DNA of 64,000 nucleotides from positions 1 to 64,000 of the forward strand of contig SVLR01000002.1 of NCBI GenBank assembly GCA_015067785.1, given 5' to 3'. Both the position numbers and the translations under genes were made by a program. A model generated the notes under the pieces. That model did no database searches, was not told the origin of the DNA, and saw only the letters and a program-made list of their open reading frames with translations. This stretch comes from Oscillospiraceae bacterium (GTDB taxonomy: Bacteria > Bacillota > Clostridia > Oscillospirales > Oscillospiraceae). Position 1 is the first letter of the stretch. Every line of letters begins with the position of its first letter. This document shows, piece after piece, positions 25,202 to 33,206 of the stretch.

Positions 25202-26528
25202 GCTTCCACTCCCGATCGGCAAAGGTCTGGTACTGGGGCACCCATTGAAGCTTTACCGTACCCGGCTCACCGTGACGGTTTTTCGCCACGATACACTCCG
25301 CTATGCCCTTATCCTCGGAATTCTCGTTGTAGTACTCGTCTCTATACAGGAACATAACCTCGTCCGCATCCTGCTCAATAGCGCCGGATTCACGCAGATC
25401 AGACAGCAGCGGACGCTTGTCCTGACGGCCCTCGGGACCACGGGACAGCTGACTGAGACAAAGGACCGGTACATTCAGCTCCTTTGCCATGATCTTCATG
25501 GAACGGGAAATATCACTGACCACATTGACACGGCTGTCACCGCTTTTGCCGTTACCGGAGCCATTCATCAGCTGCAAATAGTCCACGATCACAAGGCCGA
25601 GATTATCCAGCCTCCGGCATTTTGCATTCATATCCGCAACGGTAAGAGAAGGATTGTCATCCACACGGATGTCCGTCTGGCTGAGCGCAGATGCCGCCAT
25701 GGTCAGCTTCGTCCACTCGTCATCAGAAAGCTTGCCGGTTGCCATTTTTTGACCGTCCACAAAGCTCTCAATGGAAAGCAGACGCATCGCCAGCTGTTCT
25801 CTGTTCATTTCAAGAGAAAAGAACGCAACGGTTTTATTATACTTCTTCGCCACATTCAGGCAAACATTCAGCGCAAAGGCTGTCTTGCCCATAGCAGGTC
25901 TTGCAGCCAGCAGCACAAGGTCAGACTTATTAAGACCGTTGAGCTTTCTGTCCAAGTCACGCATACCGGTGGAAAGACCGGGAATTGCAGAGTCGGACTG
26001 GCTCAGCTCTGTCAGGTTATCAAAGACCCGGTGCAGCGTCACACCAATATGCTCCATGGAATCGGAGCTTTGTCCCTTACGCACAGAGTAGATCTGCTTT
26101 TCCGCACTTTCTAAGATCTCGTCCGCTGCACCAACCTGCGAGTAGACCATCTCCGAAATATTGCCGGCGGCAGTGCCCAAATTGCGAAGCATCGCCTTCT
26201 CCCGAACAATCCGGGCATAGCGCTCAGCGTTGTGGGCGGTAGGGGTGATCTCCATAAGCTGGATGATGTAGGCACGGGAGCTGTCGTTATAGTAGCCCAG
26301 CTCACGCATCTTATCGAGCACCGTGACCGGGTCAATGGTCTGGGAGAAGTTGAACATAGTATAAACCGTCTCAAATATCTCCCGGTTTTGCTGCATATAG
26401 AAATCCTCGGGCTTTACGATGCCGATGATACCCGGCACGCAGCTGCTGTCGATCAGCACGCTGCCCAGTACAGCCTGCTCCGCTTCCAGAGAATGGGGCA
26501 TCTGTCGGGAAGTCAATTCTGTATCCAC
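25191..26528 (-). CDS. dnaB: Replicative DNA helicase DnaB
   Basis: The hexameric helicase unwinds DNA at the replication fork. The 445-residue protein has an N-terminal primase-interacting domain (about 10-110, PHSLEAEQAVLGS) and a RecA-like ATPase domain with Walker A ARPAMGKTAF near residue 206, Walker B VIVDYLQLM near 317, and a C-terminal KNRHGEPGTV segment. The start is GTG 26528 with AAAGGAG upstream. It follows rplI in the same direction, the classic rplI-dnaB pairing. Confidence 0.95.
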   Translation of the reverse strand: MDTELTSRQMPHSLEAEQAVLGSVLIDSSCVPGIIGIVKPEDFYMQQNREIFETVYTMFNFSQTIDPVTVLDKMRELGYYNDSSRAYIIQLMEITPTAHNAERYARIVREKAMLRNLGTAAGNISEMVYSQVGAADEILESAEKQIYSVRKGQSSDSMEHIGVTLHRVFDNLTELSQSDSAIPGLSTGMRDLDRKLNGLNKSDLVLLAARPAMGKTAFALNVCLNVAKKYNKTVAFFSLEMNREQLAMRLLSIESFVDGQKMATGKLSDDEWTKLTMAASALSQTDIRVDDNPSLTVADMNAKCRRLDNLGLVIVDYLQLMNGSGNGKSGDSRVNVVSDISRSMKIMAKELNVPVLCLSQLSRGPEGRQDKRPLLSDLRESGAIEQDADEVMFLYRDEYYNENSEDKGIAECIVAKNRHGEPGTVKLQWVPQYQTFADREWKRAE

Positions 26529-26630
26529 GAGGGCCTCTCCTTTCCAGCCTGAGCAACATAATCCGAATCCGCCTAAGAGGGCGTTTGATTTGCTCAGACT
26601 TCATTTTATTCATTGATATGCGCCAGGAAA

Positions 26631-27077
26631 TTAAATTTCCTCGATCTTAACAGTCAGAGGTGCGGTGATCTCATAGCCCAGCTTACACTGGACAGTATAG
26701 GTACCGACGCTCTTAATGGGATCGGCAAGAACGATCTTGCGCTTATCAAGTGTAATGCCGGCAGATGCCTTCAGGGCATCGGCAATTTCCTGGGTGGTCA
26801 CAGAACCAAAGAGTCTGCCTGCACCGCCGCCCTTTGCCTTTACGACAACGGTCAGCTCCCGCAGCTTCCGGGAGGTATCCAGAGCAGCAGCACGCTCCTT
26901 GGCCTCTTTTTCTGCTGCGGCCTTATCGTTCATCTTCTTGGTGTTCATTGCATCGGCAGTTGCCTCAATGGCAAGCTTCTTAGGCAGCATATAGTTTCTG
27001 GCGTAGCCGTCAGAAACCTCCAGCATCTGCCCCTTCTTGCCCTTGCCCTTCACATCCTGCAATAAAATTACTTTCAT
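26631..27077 (-). CDS. rplI: 50S ribosomal protein L9
   Basis: The two-domain ribosomal protein binds 23S rRNA and limits frameshifting. The 148-residue protein has the N-terminal signature [17 protein letters not shown] and [13 protein letters not shown] (residues 1-38), then a long connecting helix and the C-terminal domain. AAGGAG lies upstream of ATG 27077. It sits 12 bases after gdpP, an arrangement conserved in Firmicutes. Confidence 0.97.
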   Translation of the reverse strand: MKVILLQDVKGKGKKGQMLEVSDGYARNYMLPKKLAIEATADAMNTKKMNDKAAAEKEAKERAAALDTSRKLRELTVVVKAKGGGAGRLFGSVTTQEIADALKASAGITLDKRKIVLADPIKSVGTYTVQCKLGYEITAPLTVKIEEI

Positions 27078-27089
27078 AGATCATACTCC

Positions 27090-29078
27090 TTACGATTCTT
27101 TTTTATCATCGAAATATCCATCAATGGATGCGCAAAGCGCCTCCTTTACCTGCTCCACCGTGCTGTCCTTGATCTGAGCACCGGCCGTTGCGCCATTACC
27201 GCCGCCGCCAAGCGGCTCCAGAATCATCTGCACGTTGATATTACCCATAGAGCGGGCAGATATGATTACCTGGGCCTCATCCTGATAGAGAACGAAGGAT
27301 GCTGTGATACCGGAGATATTCAGAAGCTCATCCGCACTTTGGGCAGCCAGTGCCCGGGTGGTGCAGCCCGAAAGGGCAGCAATTGCGATCTCGCTGCGAT
27401 AAAGCTTGGCACTCTTGATGATACTGTATTTTGCCATTGTCTCCTGGAAGTCGTTCTGCATAAGCTGCTTGACCTCCGTGGTATCTGCACCGATCTGCTT
27501 CAGGTAAGCCGCAGCTTCAAAGGTGCGCTCACCGGTACGGACATTGAAGCTCTTGGTATCCAGGAAGATACCGGCAAGCAAGGCCTTTGCTTCGATGGGA
27601 AGAATATCCTTCTTCTCCAGCACATATTCAATCAGTTCCGTCGTCAGCTCACAAGCAGAGGAGGCCCCCACCTCGTGATGAGGTACCACAACATCCCGGA
27701 TATAGTCCGCAGCACGTCGGTGATGGTCAATCAGGCAAACCTTGGTAGCCGCATCCAACAGAGGCATAAACTCCACCTGATCGGGGCGATTCGTGTCCAC
27801 AACCACCAGCATACTACGGTTATCACACAGCAAAAGGGCGTCCTCCCCGGCGATAAAGGCATCCTTATATTCCGGTGCAGAGCGGATCTCATCCAAGAAT
27901 CTACCGACTGCATGATTGACCGTATCCATAACAATGTGATAGGGCTTTCCTTTCTTACGACACATGGCGCAAACGCCCAATGCAGCACCCAGGGAGTCCA
28001 TATCCGCATTTTTGTGTCCCATAACAAAGACGCGGTTACTCTGTCCGATCAGCTCCATAAGAGAATTGGCATTGATGCGGGAGCGGACACGGCTGTGAGG
28101 CTCATTTTCCTTGCTGCGCCCGCCGAAGAAGTCAAAGTTCAGCCTATTCTTGATGACAGCCTGATCACCGCCCCGGCTCAAGGCCATTTCAATGGAAAGA
28201 GAGGCAAAATCATAGCATTCTGCAAAGTTAGCACCATCCACACCAAGGCCGAAGGAAATGGAGGCAGGAAGACCTGCAGGACTGGTAATGCCGTGGACCT
28301 CCTCCAAAATGGAGAACTTTCCGTCAATGGCACTTTGCAGATAGCGTTTTTCAAAGATCAGAAGGTAGCGGTTCTTTTCCAAGCGGCGAAGGAGTCCATG
28401 GTAGCCGTCTGCCCATTTGGTAATGGCGTTGTGAATATCCGCATTCAAAAGGGAGATGGCGCTTTCCGTCAGGTTTTTGGTCAGCTCCTCATAATTATCA
28501 ACAAGGATAATAGACACCACCGGACGGGTGCGGATATATTCATCCCGGACCTGATACAGCTCTGTCAGGTCCACGAAATACAAAAAACCAAGTCTGGTAT
28601 TTCGGCTGTCATCCGCAATGATGGCTGTGCCATACACACGGTAACGGCGTTTGCCTAAATTCACATCGTAGGCATACTCGGATTTACCGGCGCTAAGCCA
28701 GTCTGTGGGAAATTCCGGAAGCAACTCCTGCAAAATATGCTGTCGGAAGCCGTCCTTGTAGCCGCTGATCTCGGTGAACTCCTTATTGGCATAAACGATG
28801 CCGGAATCCTCCAGCCGAATGACTACCAGCGGCAAGGGGGAAGAGGCGCCCTCAATGGTATTCATACTGTCCGTCACGGTCTGTAAATACAGCTGCAGAT
28901 CCTTACGGCGCTGATTTCTTGCAATCAGATATGTGATAAACAAAATCAGCGTAATACCGCCCTCACTGAGAGCAAGAATATAGTTGCCCATCACCGCTGC
29001 TGCGATGGTAAACACAAGAAGAATAATATAGAGATAGCCGGTATTTTGCCGAAGATGCCGCTTGAGTTTCTTATTCAA
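27090..29078 (-). CDS. gdpP: Cyclic-di-AMP phosphodiesterase GdpP
   Basis: The membrane-bound enzyme hydrolyses c-di-AMP and so affects cell-wall stress and potassium homeostasis. The 662-residue protein has two N-terminal transmembrane helices (about 14-55), a PAS-like domain (about 75-170), a degenerate GGDEF domain (about 175-300), a DHH domain with GHKNADMDSLGAALG near 353-367 and IDHHRRA near 452, and a C-terminal DHHA1 domain with GGGGNGATAG near 634. The start is TTG 29078 with AAGGAGG 8 bases upstream. It heads the run gdpP-rplI-dnaB-tilS-hpt-ftsH. Confidence 0.94.
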   Translation of the reverse strand: MNKKLKRHLRQNTGYLYIILLVFTIAAAVMGNYILALSEGGITLILFITYLIARNQRRKDLQLYLQTVTDSMNTIEGASSPLPLVVIRLEDSGIVYANKEFTEISGYKDGFRQHILQELLPEFPTDWLSAGKSEYAYDVNLGKRRYRVYGTAIIADDSRNTRLGFLYFVDLTELYQVRDEYIRTRPVVSIILVDNYEELTKNLTESAISLLNADIHNAITKWADGYHGLLRRLEKNRYLLIFEKRYLQSAIDGKFSILEEVHGITSPAGLPASISFGLGVDGANFAECYDFASLSIEMALSRGGDQAVIKNRLNFDFFGGRSKENEPHSRVRSRINANSLMELIGQSNRVFVMGHKNADMDSLGAALGVCAMCRKKGKPYHIVMDTVNHAVGRFLDEIRSAPEYKDAFIAGEDALLLCDNRSMLVVVDTNRPDQVEFMPLLDAATKVCLIDHHRRAADYIRDVVVPHHEVGASSACELTTELIEYVLEKKDILPIEAKALLAGIFLDTKSFNVRTGERTFEAAAYLKQIGADTTEVKQLMQNDFQETMAKYSIIKSAKLYRSEIAIAALSGCTTRALAAQSADELLNISGITASFVLYQDEAQVIISARSMGNINVQMILEPLGGGGNGATAGAQIKDSTVEQVKEALCASIDGYFDDKKES

Positions 29079-29223
29079 CGCTACCGCCTCCTTAAAAATG
29101 GATACAGAAAACCAGTTTATGCTTCATTAGATTATTATATCAAATTATTTGCGATCGCGCAACCGCTTTTCTCACTTTTTTGCGGAAATATACACCTTGT
29201 CGAACTTCGGCTAAAATTTTATG

Positions 29224-29252
29224 TGTACAATCCTATATATTTGTGTTATAAT
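29224..29252 (+). promoter_or_regulatory. Promoter of the RNase J gene
   Basis: TGTACA (29224-29229) is followed after exactly 17 bases by TATAAT (29247-29252), with TGT before the -10 (extended). Transcription would start near 29259, leaving a leader of about 147 bases. Confidence 0.75.
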
Positions 29253-29258
29253 AAGTTG

Positions 29259-29405
29259 GTCAAGGTTTCGGACCGTTAGTTCCGGCACCTCGAAAGTGAA
29301 CATAAATTGCAGGCAATTTACTACCGGCAAGGCGATTCAGGGCCCGATGCCGGCACCATTGGCTGCCTGCTTTCTATTGCCATTTGAAAGGAGAAATGAT
29401 GAAAA
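29259..29405 (+). ncRNA. Structured 5' leader upstream of RNase J (candidate cis-regulatory RNA)
   Basis: The leader has a small 5' stem (CGGA facing TCCG within 29269-29284). Nested stems follow: GCAGGCA (29309-29315) with TGCCTGC (29364-29370) enclosing CCGGCA (29324-29329) with TGCCGG (29348-29353). An alternative perfect pairing, GGCAAT (29312-29317) with ATTGCC (29376-29381), would break the outer stem and lies just before the AAAGGAG ribosome-binding site. This suggests a switch at translation or an RNase J self-cleavage site. I do not recognise an Rfam class. Confidence 0.5.
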
Positions 29406-31061
29406 TTGGCTGAAAAACTGAAGATTATTCCCTTAGGCGGTCTGGATGAGATCGGCAAAAATATCACCGTGCTGGAATATGGCAAGGATATGATCGCCAT
29501 AGACTGTGGTGTGGGTTTCCCGGACGAGGAAATGTACGGTGTGGATCTGGTGATCCCGGACTTTACCTATCTCGTACAGAACGCAAAGAAGCTTAGGGGT
29601 ATGTTTATTACCCACGGTCACGAGGATCACATCGGCTCCATCCCCTACTGTATGCAGCAGGTAAACTGCCCCATCCACGGCACCGCCATGACAAACGGTC
29701 TTATTAAGCTCAAATTGGAGGAGCACCGCATTGCCGACAAGGTAAAGCTTATCACCCACAAGCCCGGCGATGTGGTAAAGGCCGGCTGCTTTACCGTGGA
29801 GTTTATCCATGTAAATCACTCCATTGCCGACGCGGTCTGCTTCGCCATCCACACACCTGTGGGCACGGTCATTATGACCGGTGACTTTAAGATCGACCCC
29901 ACCGCCAAGGACGGTATGATCGACCTTGCAAGACTGGGTGAGTTAGGCAATCAAGGCGTTCTCGCTCTTTTGGCAGACTCCACCAATGTGGAGCGCCAAG
30001 GCTACACACCCAGCGAAAATATCGTTGCGGAAGGTCTTGACCGGCAGTTTAAGAACTGCGATCAGCGGATCGTGGTCACCACCTTTGCCTCTAATATGCA
30101 CCGCATTCAGGCGGTACTGGAAACTGCCACCCGCTACGGCAGAAAGGTTGCCGTCACCGGTCGCAGTATGGAAAATATGATCAAGGTCGCCCAGGAGCTT
30201 GGCTATATCAAGGTGCCTGCCGGTACTATTGTTGACATCGGCGCCATCAAGAGCCTGCCGAAAAACAAGGTGGTCATCGTCTCCACCGGCTCACAGGGCG
30301 AAAATATGTCTGCCCTTTACCGGATGGCATTTTCCACCCATAAGCAGGTGGACATTATGAGCGGTGACCGGATCATTATTTCCGCCTCTGCCATCCCCGG
30401 CAATGAAAAGGCGGTCTCCCGCATCATTAACGAGCTCTACCGCAAGGGTGCAGATGTTGTCTACGAAAAGAGCGAGGGACTCCATGTCTCCGGACACGCC
30501 TGTCAGGAGGAGCTAAAGATCCTGCACGCGCTGATAAAGCCTAAATTCTTTATCCCCGTCCACGGTGAGCAGCGCCATCTCCAACTCCACGGAAGACTTG
30601 CCGTACAGATGGGTATGAAGGAAAAGAATGTAACCATTGCGGAGCTTGGCGATGTGATCGAGCTGTCAGGTCGCAGCTGCAAGGTAAACGGTGCAGTACA
30701 AGCTGGTATGGTTCTGGTAGACGGCACCGGTGTGGGCGATGTGGGCAGCGTTGTACTCCGGGACAGAAAGCACCTTGCCCAGGACGGTATGATCGTGGTG
30801 TGCGTCAACCTGAGCAGTCAGGACGGCGGCATCATCTCCGGTCCGGACATCATCACCCGTGGCTTTATCTATGTGAAGGAATCCGAACAGCTTATTGAGG
30901 ATCTCCGAGAGGTAGCCCTCGAAGCCATCGAGCGCTGCGGCAGACGCAGGAGCCGCGATTGGGCAACGGTCAAATCTGCCATTAAGAATGACCTCAGCGG
31001 CTATCTGTATAAGACAACAAAGCGCAATCCGATGATCCTTCCCGTCATTATGGAGATCTAA
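29406..31061 (+). CDS. rnj: Ribonuclease J
   Basis: The metallo-beta-lactamase-fold RNase has endo- and 5'-3' exonuclease activity and is central to RNA decay in Gram-positives. The 551-residue protein has the zinc motif HGHEDH near residues 72-77, the GGLDEIGKN segment at 8-16, the beta-CASP domain (about 205-360) and a HGEQRH motif near 385. The start is TTG 29406 (TTG-GCT-GAA gives M-A-E-K-L-K). AAAGGAG lies 12 bases upstream. A 5-codon frame, ATG-ATG-AAA-ATT-GGC-TGA (29399-29413 region), overlaps the start in another frame and may tune initiation. It has its own promoter and structured leader. Confidence 0.93.
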   Translation: MAEKLKIIPLGGLDEIGKNITVLEYGKDMIAIDCGVGFPDEEMYGVDLVIPDFTYLVQNAKKLRGMFITHGHEDHIGSIPYCMQQVNCPIHGTAMTNGLIKLKLEEHRIADKVKLITHKPGDVVKAGCFTVEFIHVNHSIADAVCFAIHTPVGTVIMTGDFKIDPTAKDGMIDLARLGELGNQGVLALLADSTNVERQGYTPSENIVAEGLDRQFKNCDQRIVVTTFASNMHRIQAVLETATRYGRKVAVTGRSMENMIKVAQELGYIKVPAGTIVDIGAIKSLPKNKVVIVSTGSQGENMSALYRMAFSTHKQVDIMSGDRIIISASAIPGNEKAVSRIINELYRKGADVVYEKSEGLHVSGHACQEELKILHALIKPKFFIPVHGEQRHLQLHGRLAVQMGMKEKNVTIAELGDVIELSGRSCKVNGAVQAGMVLVDGTGVGDVGSVVLRDRKHLAQDGMIVVCVNLSSQDGGIISGPDIITRGFIYVKESEQLIEDLREVALEAIERCGRRRSRDWATVKSAIKNDLSGYLYKTTKRNPMILPVIMEI

Positions 31062-31068
31062 ATACTTT

Positions 31069-31092
31069 TGCCGGGTGTACACACACCCGGCA
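31069..31092 (+). terminator. Hairpin after RNase J
   Basis: TGCCGGGTGT facing ACACCCGGCA forms a 10-bp stem with a 4-base loop, followed by only a short T run (ATTTC). It is a weak terminator or a processing site before dus. Confidence 0.6.
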
Positions 31093-31108
31093 ATTTCAGG
31101 AAGTACTT

Positions 31109-32032
31109 ATGAAGATTTATTTCGCCCCTTTAGAGGGTCTTACAGACAGTATTTATAGAAAACTGCACCGGAAATATTTTCCCGGTGTGGATAAGTATTT
31201 CACACCATTTTTCTCCCCTACCGTCCATCGGGCGCTGACATCGAAGGAAGCAAGGGAACTGCCACCCGCTGACAGCTTCAACGGCATCGTCATTCCGCAG
31301 ATACTCACCAAAAATGCCGAGGATTTTCTTTGGTTTGCCGGTGTCTGTCGGGATTTGGGTTATGGGGAGATCAACCTGAACTTAGGCTGTCCCTCAGGCA
31401 CGGTATTTGCCAAGGGTAAGGGCGCCGGTATGCTCCGGGACACGGATACGCTCGACCGTTTTTTAGAGGAGATTTTCTCTGCCACTCCCCTGCCGATTTC
31501 TATAAAAACACGGTTGGGTGTAGAAAGCCCGGAGGAATTTCCCTCCCTTTTGGAGATTTTCAACCGCTACCCGATCTACGAGCTGACCCTCCACAGCCGT
31601 GTCCGCAGTCAGTTTTATAAGGGAAAACCGGATATGGAGGCATTTCGCTACTGCTTGGAAAACAGCAGGGTGCCGGTCTGCTACAACGGTGATCTCTTTT
31701 CCCTGCAGGATATTGCCCACTTCTCCGCACAATTTCCCGCTTGCAACACCGTTATGCTGGGTCGCGGCCTTATTGCAGACCCGGGAATGCTCAGCGGTGG
31801 CACAAAGAGAGAAACGCTCCAAGATTTCCAAGACGAGCTACTGCGTGAATATGTGACCGCCTTTGACAGCGAGAGAAACGCCATGTTCCGGCTGAAGGAA
31901 AACTGGTTTTATCTGCTTCCTACCTTTGCAGGCAGCGAAAAGTTGGGGAAAAGGCTGCGAAAATGCACCGACATTACGGAGTACAAAGCCATTACCCGGG
32001 AAATATTCGAAACGCTCCCCAGAATAAAATAA
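31109..32032 (+). CDS. dus: tRNA-dihydrouridine synthase family protein
   Basis: The flavoenzyme reduces uridine to dihydrouridine in tRNA. The 307-residue TIM-barrel protein has the N-terminal APLEGLTDS FMN-binding segment (residues 6-14) and the catalytic Cys in NLNLGCPSG (near 93), followed by KGKGAGML. Further on are IKTRLG near 131, an LHSR motif and GRGLIADP near 220. GGAAG lies 7 bases before ATG. It is 47 bases downstream of RNase J beyond a hairpin and may be partly co-transcribed. Which tRNA position it modifies is not evident. Confidence 0.9.
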   Translation: MKIYFAPLEGLTDSIYRKLHRKYFPGVDKYFTPFFSPTVHRALTSKEARELPPADSFNGIVIPQILTKNAEDFLWFAGVCRDLGYGEINLNLGCPSGTVFAKGKGAGMLRDTDTLDRFLEEIFSATPLPISIKTRLGVESPEEFPSLLEIFNRYPIYELTLHSRVRSQFYKGKPDMEAFRYCLENSRVPVCYNGDLFSLQDIAHFSAQFPACNTVMLGRGLIADPGMLSGGTKRETLQDFQDELLREYVTAFDSERNAMFRLKENWFYLLPTFAGSEKLGKRLRKCTDITEYKAITREIFETLPRIK

Positions 32033-32035
32033 ATA

Positions 32036-32059
32036 TGCCGGATACGCTCGTACCCGGCA
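32036..32059. terminator. Bidirectional terminator between dus and trpS
   Basis: TGCCGG facing CCGGCA with a partly paired inner TACG/GTA segment, followed by TTTTT on the plus strand. It separates convergent genes. Confidence 0.7.
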
Positions 32060-32064
32060 ATTTT

Positions 32065-33078
32065 TCACTTTGCCACAAAGCCCACTTTTTTGTAGACCTT
32101 ACGGAGGGTCTTTTCTGCCACATAGGAGGCCTTTTCCGCACCGGCGCGGTAAACGCCCTCGAGGTACGCCTTATCCTTCATAAGACGCGCCGATTCTTCC
32201 CGGATAGGACGCAGATGCTCCACCACCGCTTCGCCAACTACCGGCTTAAACTTGCCGTAGCCGCAGCCAACAAACTCGTTTTCGATCTCCTCGTAAGTCT
32301 TACCTGTAACCGCGGAGTAAATGGTCATTAAGTTGGCAACGCCGGGCTTATTCTCCTTATCGTAACGGACGCAGTTTTCCGTATCGGAGTCGGTGATCGC
32401 CCGCTTAAACTGCTTCATAATAACCGTAGGATCGTCCATCAGCAGTACCCGGCCAGTATCCTCATTTTCGGACTTGGACATTTTTGCCAAGGGGTTGGTC
32501 AGGCTCATAATTCTTGCGCCAACCTTGGGCACAAAGGGCTCGGGAATCTTAAACACATCGCCGTAGATGCTGTTAAACCGCCTGGCGATCACATGGGTCA
32601 GCTCCACATGCTGCTTCTGATCCTCGCCAACCGGCACAAGGTCGGGCTGATAGAGCAAAATATCACCTGCCATCAGGCTGGGATAAGTAAAGAGACCGGC
32701 GTTGATGTTATCCGCATTTTTGGCAGACTTGTCCTTAAACTGGGTCATACGGCTCAGCTCACCGAACATAGAATAGCAGTCCAGCACCCAACCCAATTCC
32801 GCGTGCTGGTGCACATGGCTCTGAATAAAGAGGGTGTTTTTCTCGGGATCCAGACCGCAGGCAATATACTGGGCAAGCTGCTCCAGAGTACGGCGGCGCA
32901 GATCTGCAGGATTTTGGCGGACGGTAATGGCGTGTAAGTCTGCCATAAAGTAGAAGCACTCATACTGGTCTGCACGCTCAGCCCAGTTCTTCACAGCACC
33001 CAAATAAGAGCCCAAGGTCAGGTCACCGGAGGGCTTGATGCCCGACAGCATTCTTTTCTTTTGTACGATTTCTTCCAT
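32065..33078 (-). CDS. trpS: Tryptophanyl-tRNA synthetase
   Basis: The enzyme charges tRNA-Trp. The 337-residue class I protein has the HIGH-equivalent in KPSGDLTLGSYLGA (residues 15-28) and the KMSKS loop in LAKMSKSE near 202, with a C-terminal anticodon-binding domain. A promoter (TTGCGT-17-TAGAAT) lies upstream. Unlike the trpBA-serCA operon there is no T-box here. The charging state it sets is the signal the trp T-box at 11 kb would read. Confidence 0.95.
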   Translation of the reverse strand: MEEIVQKKRMLSGIKPSGDLTLGSYLGAVKNWAERADQYECFYFMADLHAITVRQNPADLRRRTLEQLAQYIACGLDPEKNTLFIQSHVHQHAELGWVLDCYSMFGELSRMTQFKDKSAKNADNINAGLFTYPSLMAGDILLYQPDLVPVGEDQKQHVELTHVIARRFNSIYGDVFKIPEPFVPKVGARIMSLTNPLAKMSKSENEDTGRVLLMDDPTVIMKQFKRAITDSDTENCVRYDKENKPGVANLMTIYSAVTGKTYEEIENEFVGCGYGKFKPVVGEAVVEHLRPIREESARLMKDKAYLEGVYRAGAEKASYVAEKTLRKVYKKVGFVAK

Positions 33079-33109
33079 AGTAATCGCCTCGTTTCAGATA
33101 ATTGTATGT

Positions 33110-33138
33110 ATTCTATCACATTCTCCATAAAAACGCAA
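33110..33138 (-). promoter_or_regulatory. Promoter of trpS
   Basis: On the minus strand TTGCGT (33133-33138) is followed after 17 bases by TAGAAT (33110-33115). Confidence 0.6.
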
Positions 33139-33145
33139 CGACAAA

Positions 33146-33174
33146 TTGACATTACGCCCACAATTTGGTATAGT
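33146..33174 (+). promoter_or_regulatory. Promoter of gltX
   Basis: Consensus TTGACA (33146-33151) is followed after 17 bases by TATAGT (33169-33174), 32 bases before the start codon. It overlaps the divergent trpS promoter region. Confidence 0.85.
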
Positions 33175-33206
33175 ATTAAGGAAATTTTACAGAGGAGATT
33201 TGATTT

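Noticed and set aside
27339-28658. 439-codon plus-strand open frame opposite gdpP
   Set aside because: Antisense to the DHH/GGDEF domains; long shadow frames are common at this base composition.
33079-33206. T-box upstream of trpS
   Set aside because: The divergent trpS-gltX region is only 128 bases and holds two promoters; no T-box core or terminator is present.
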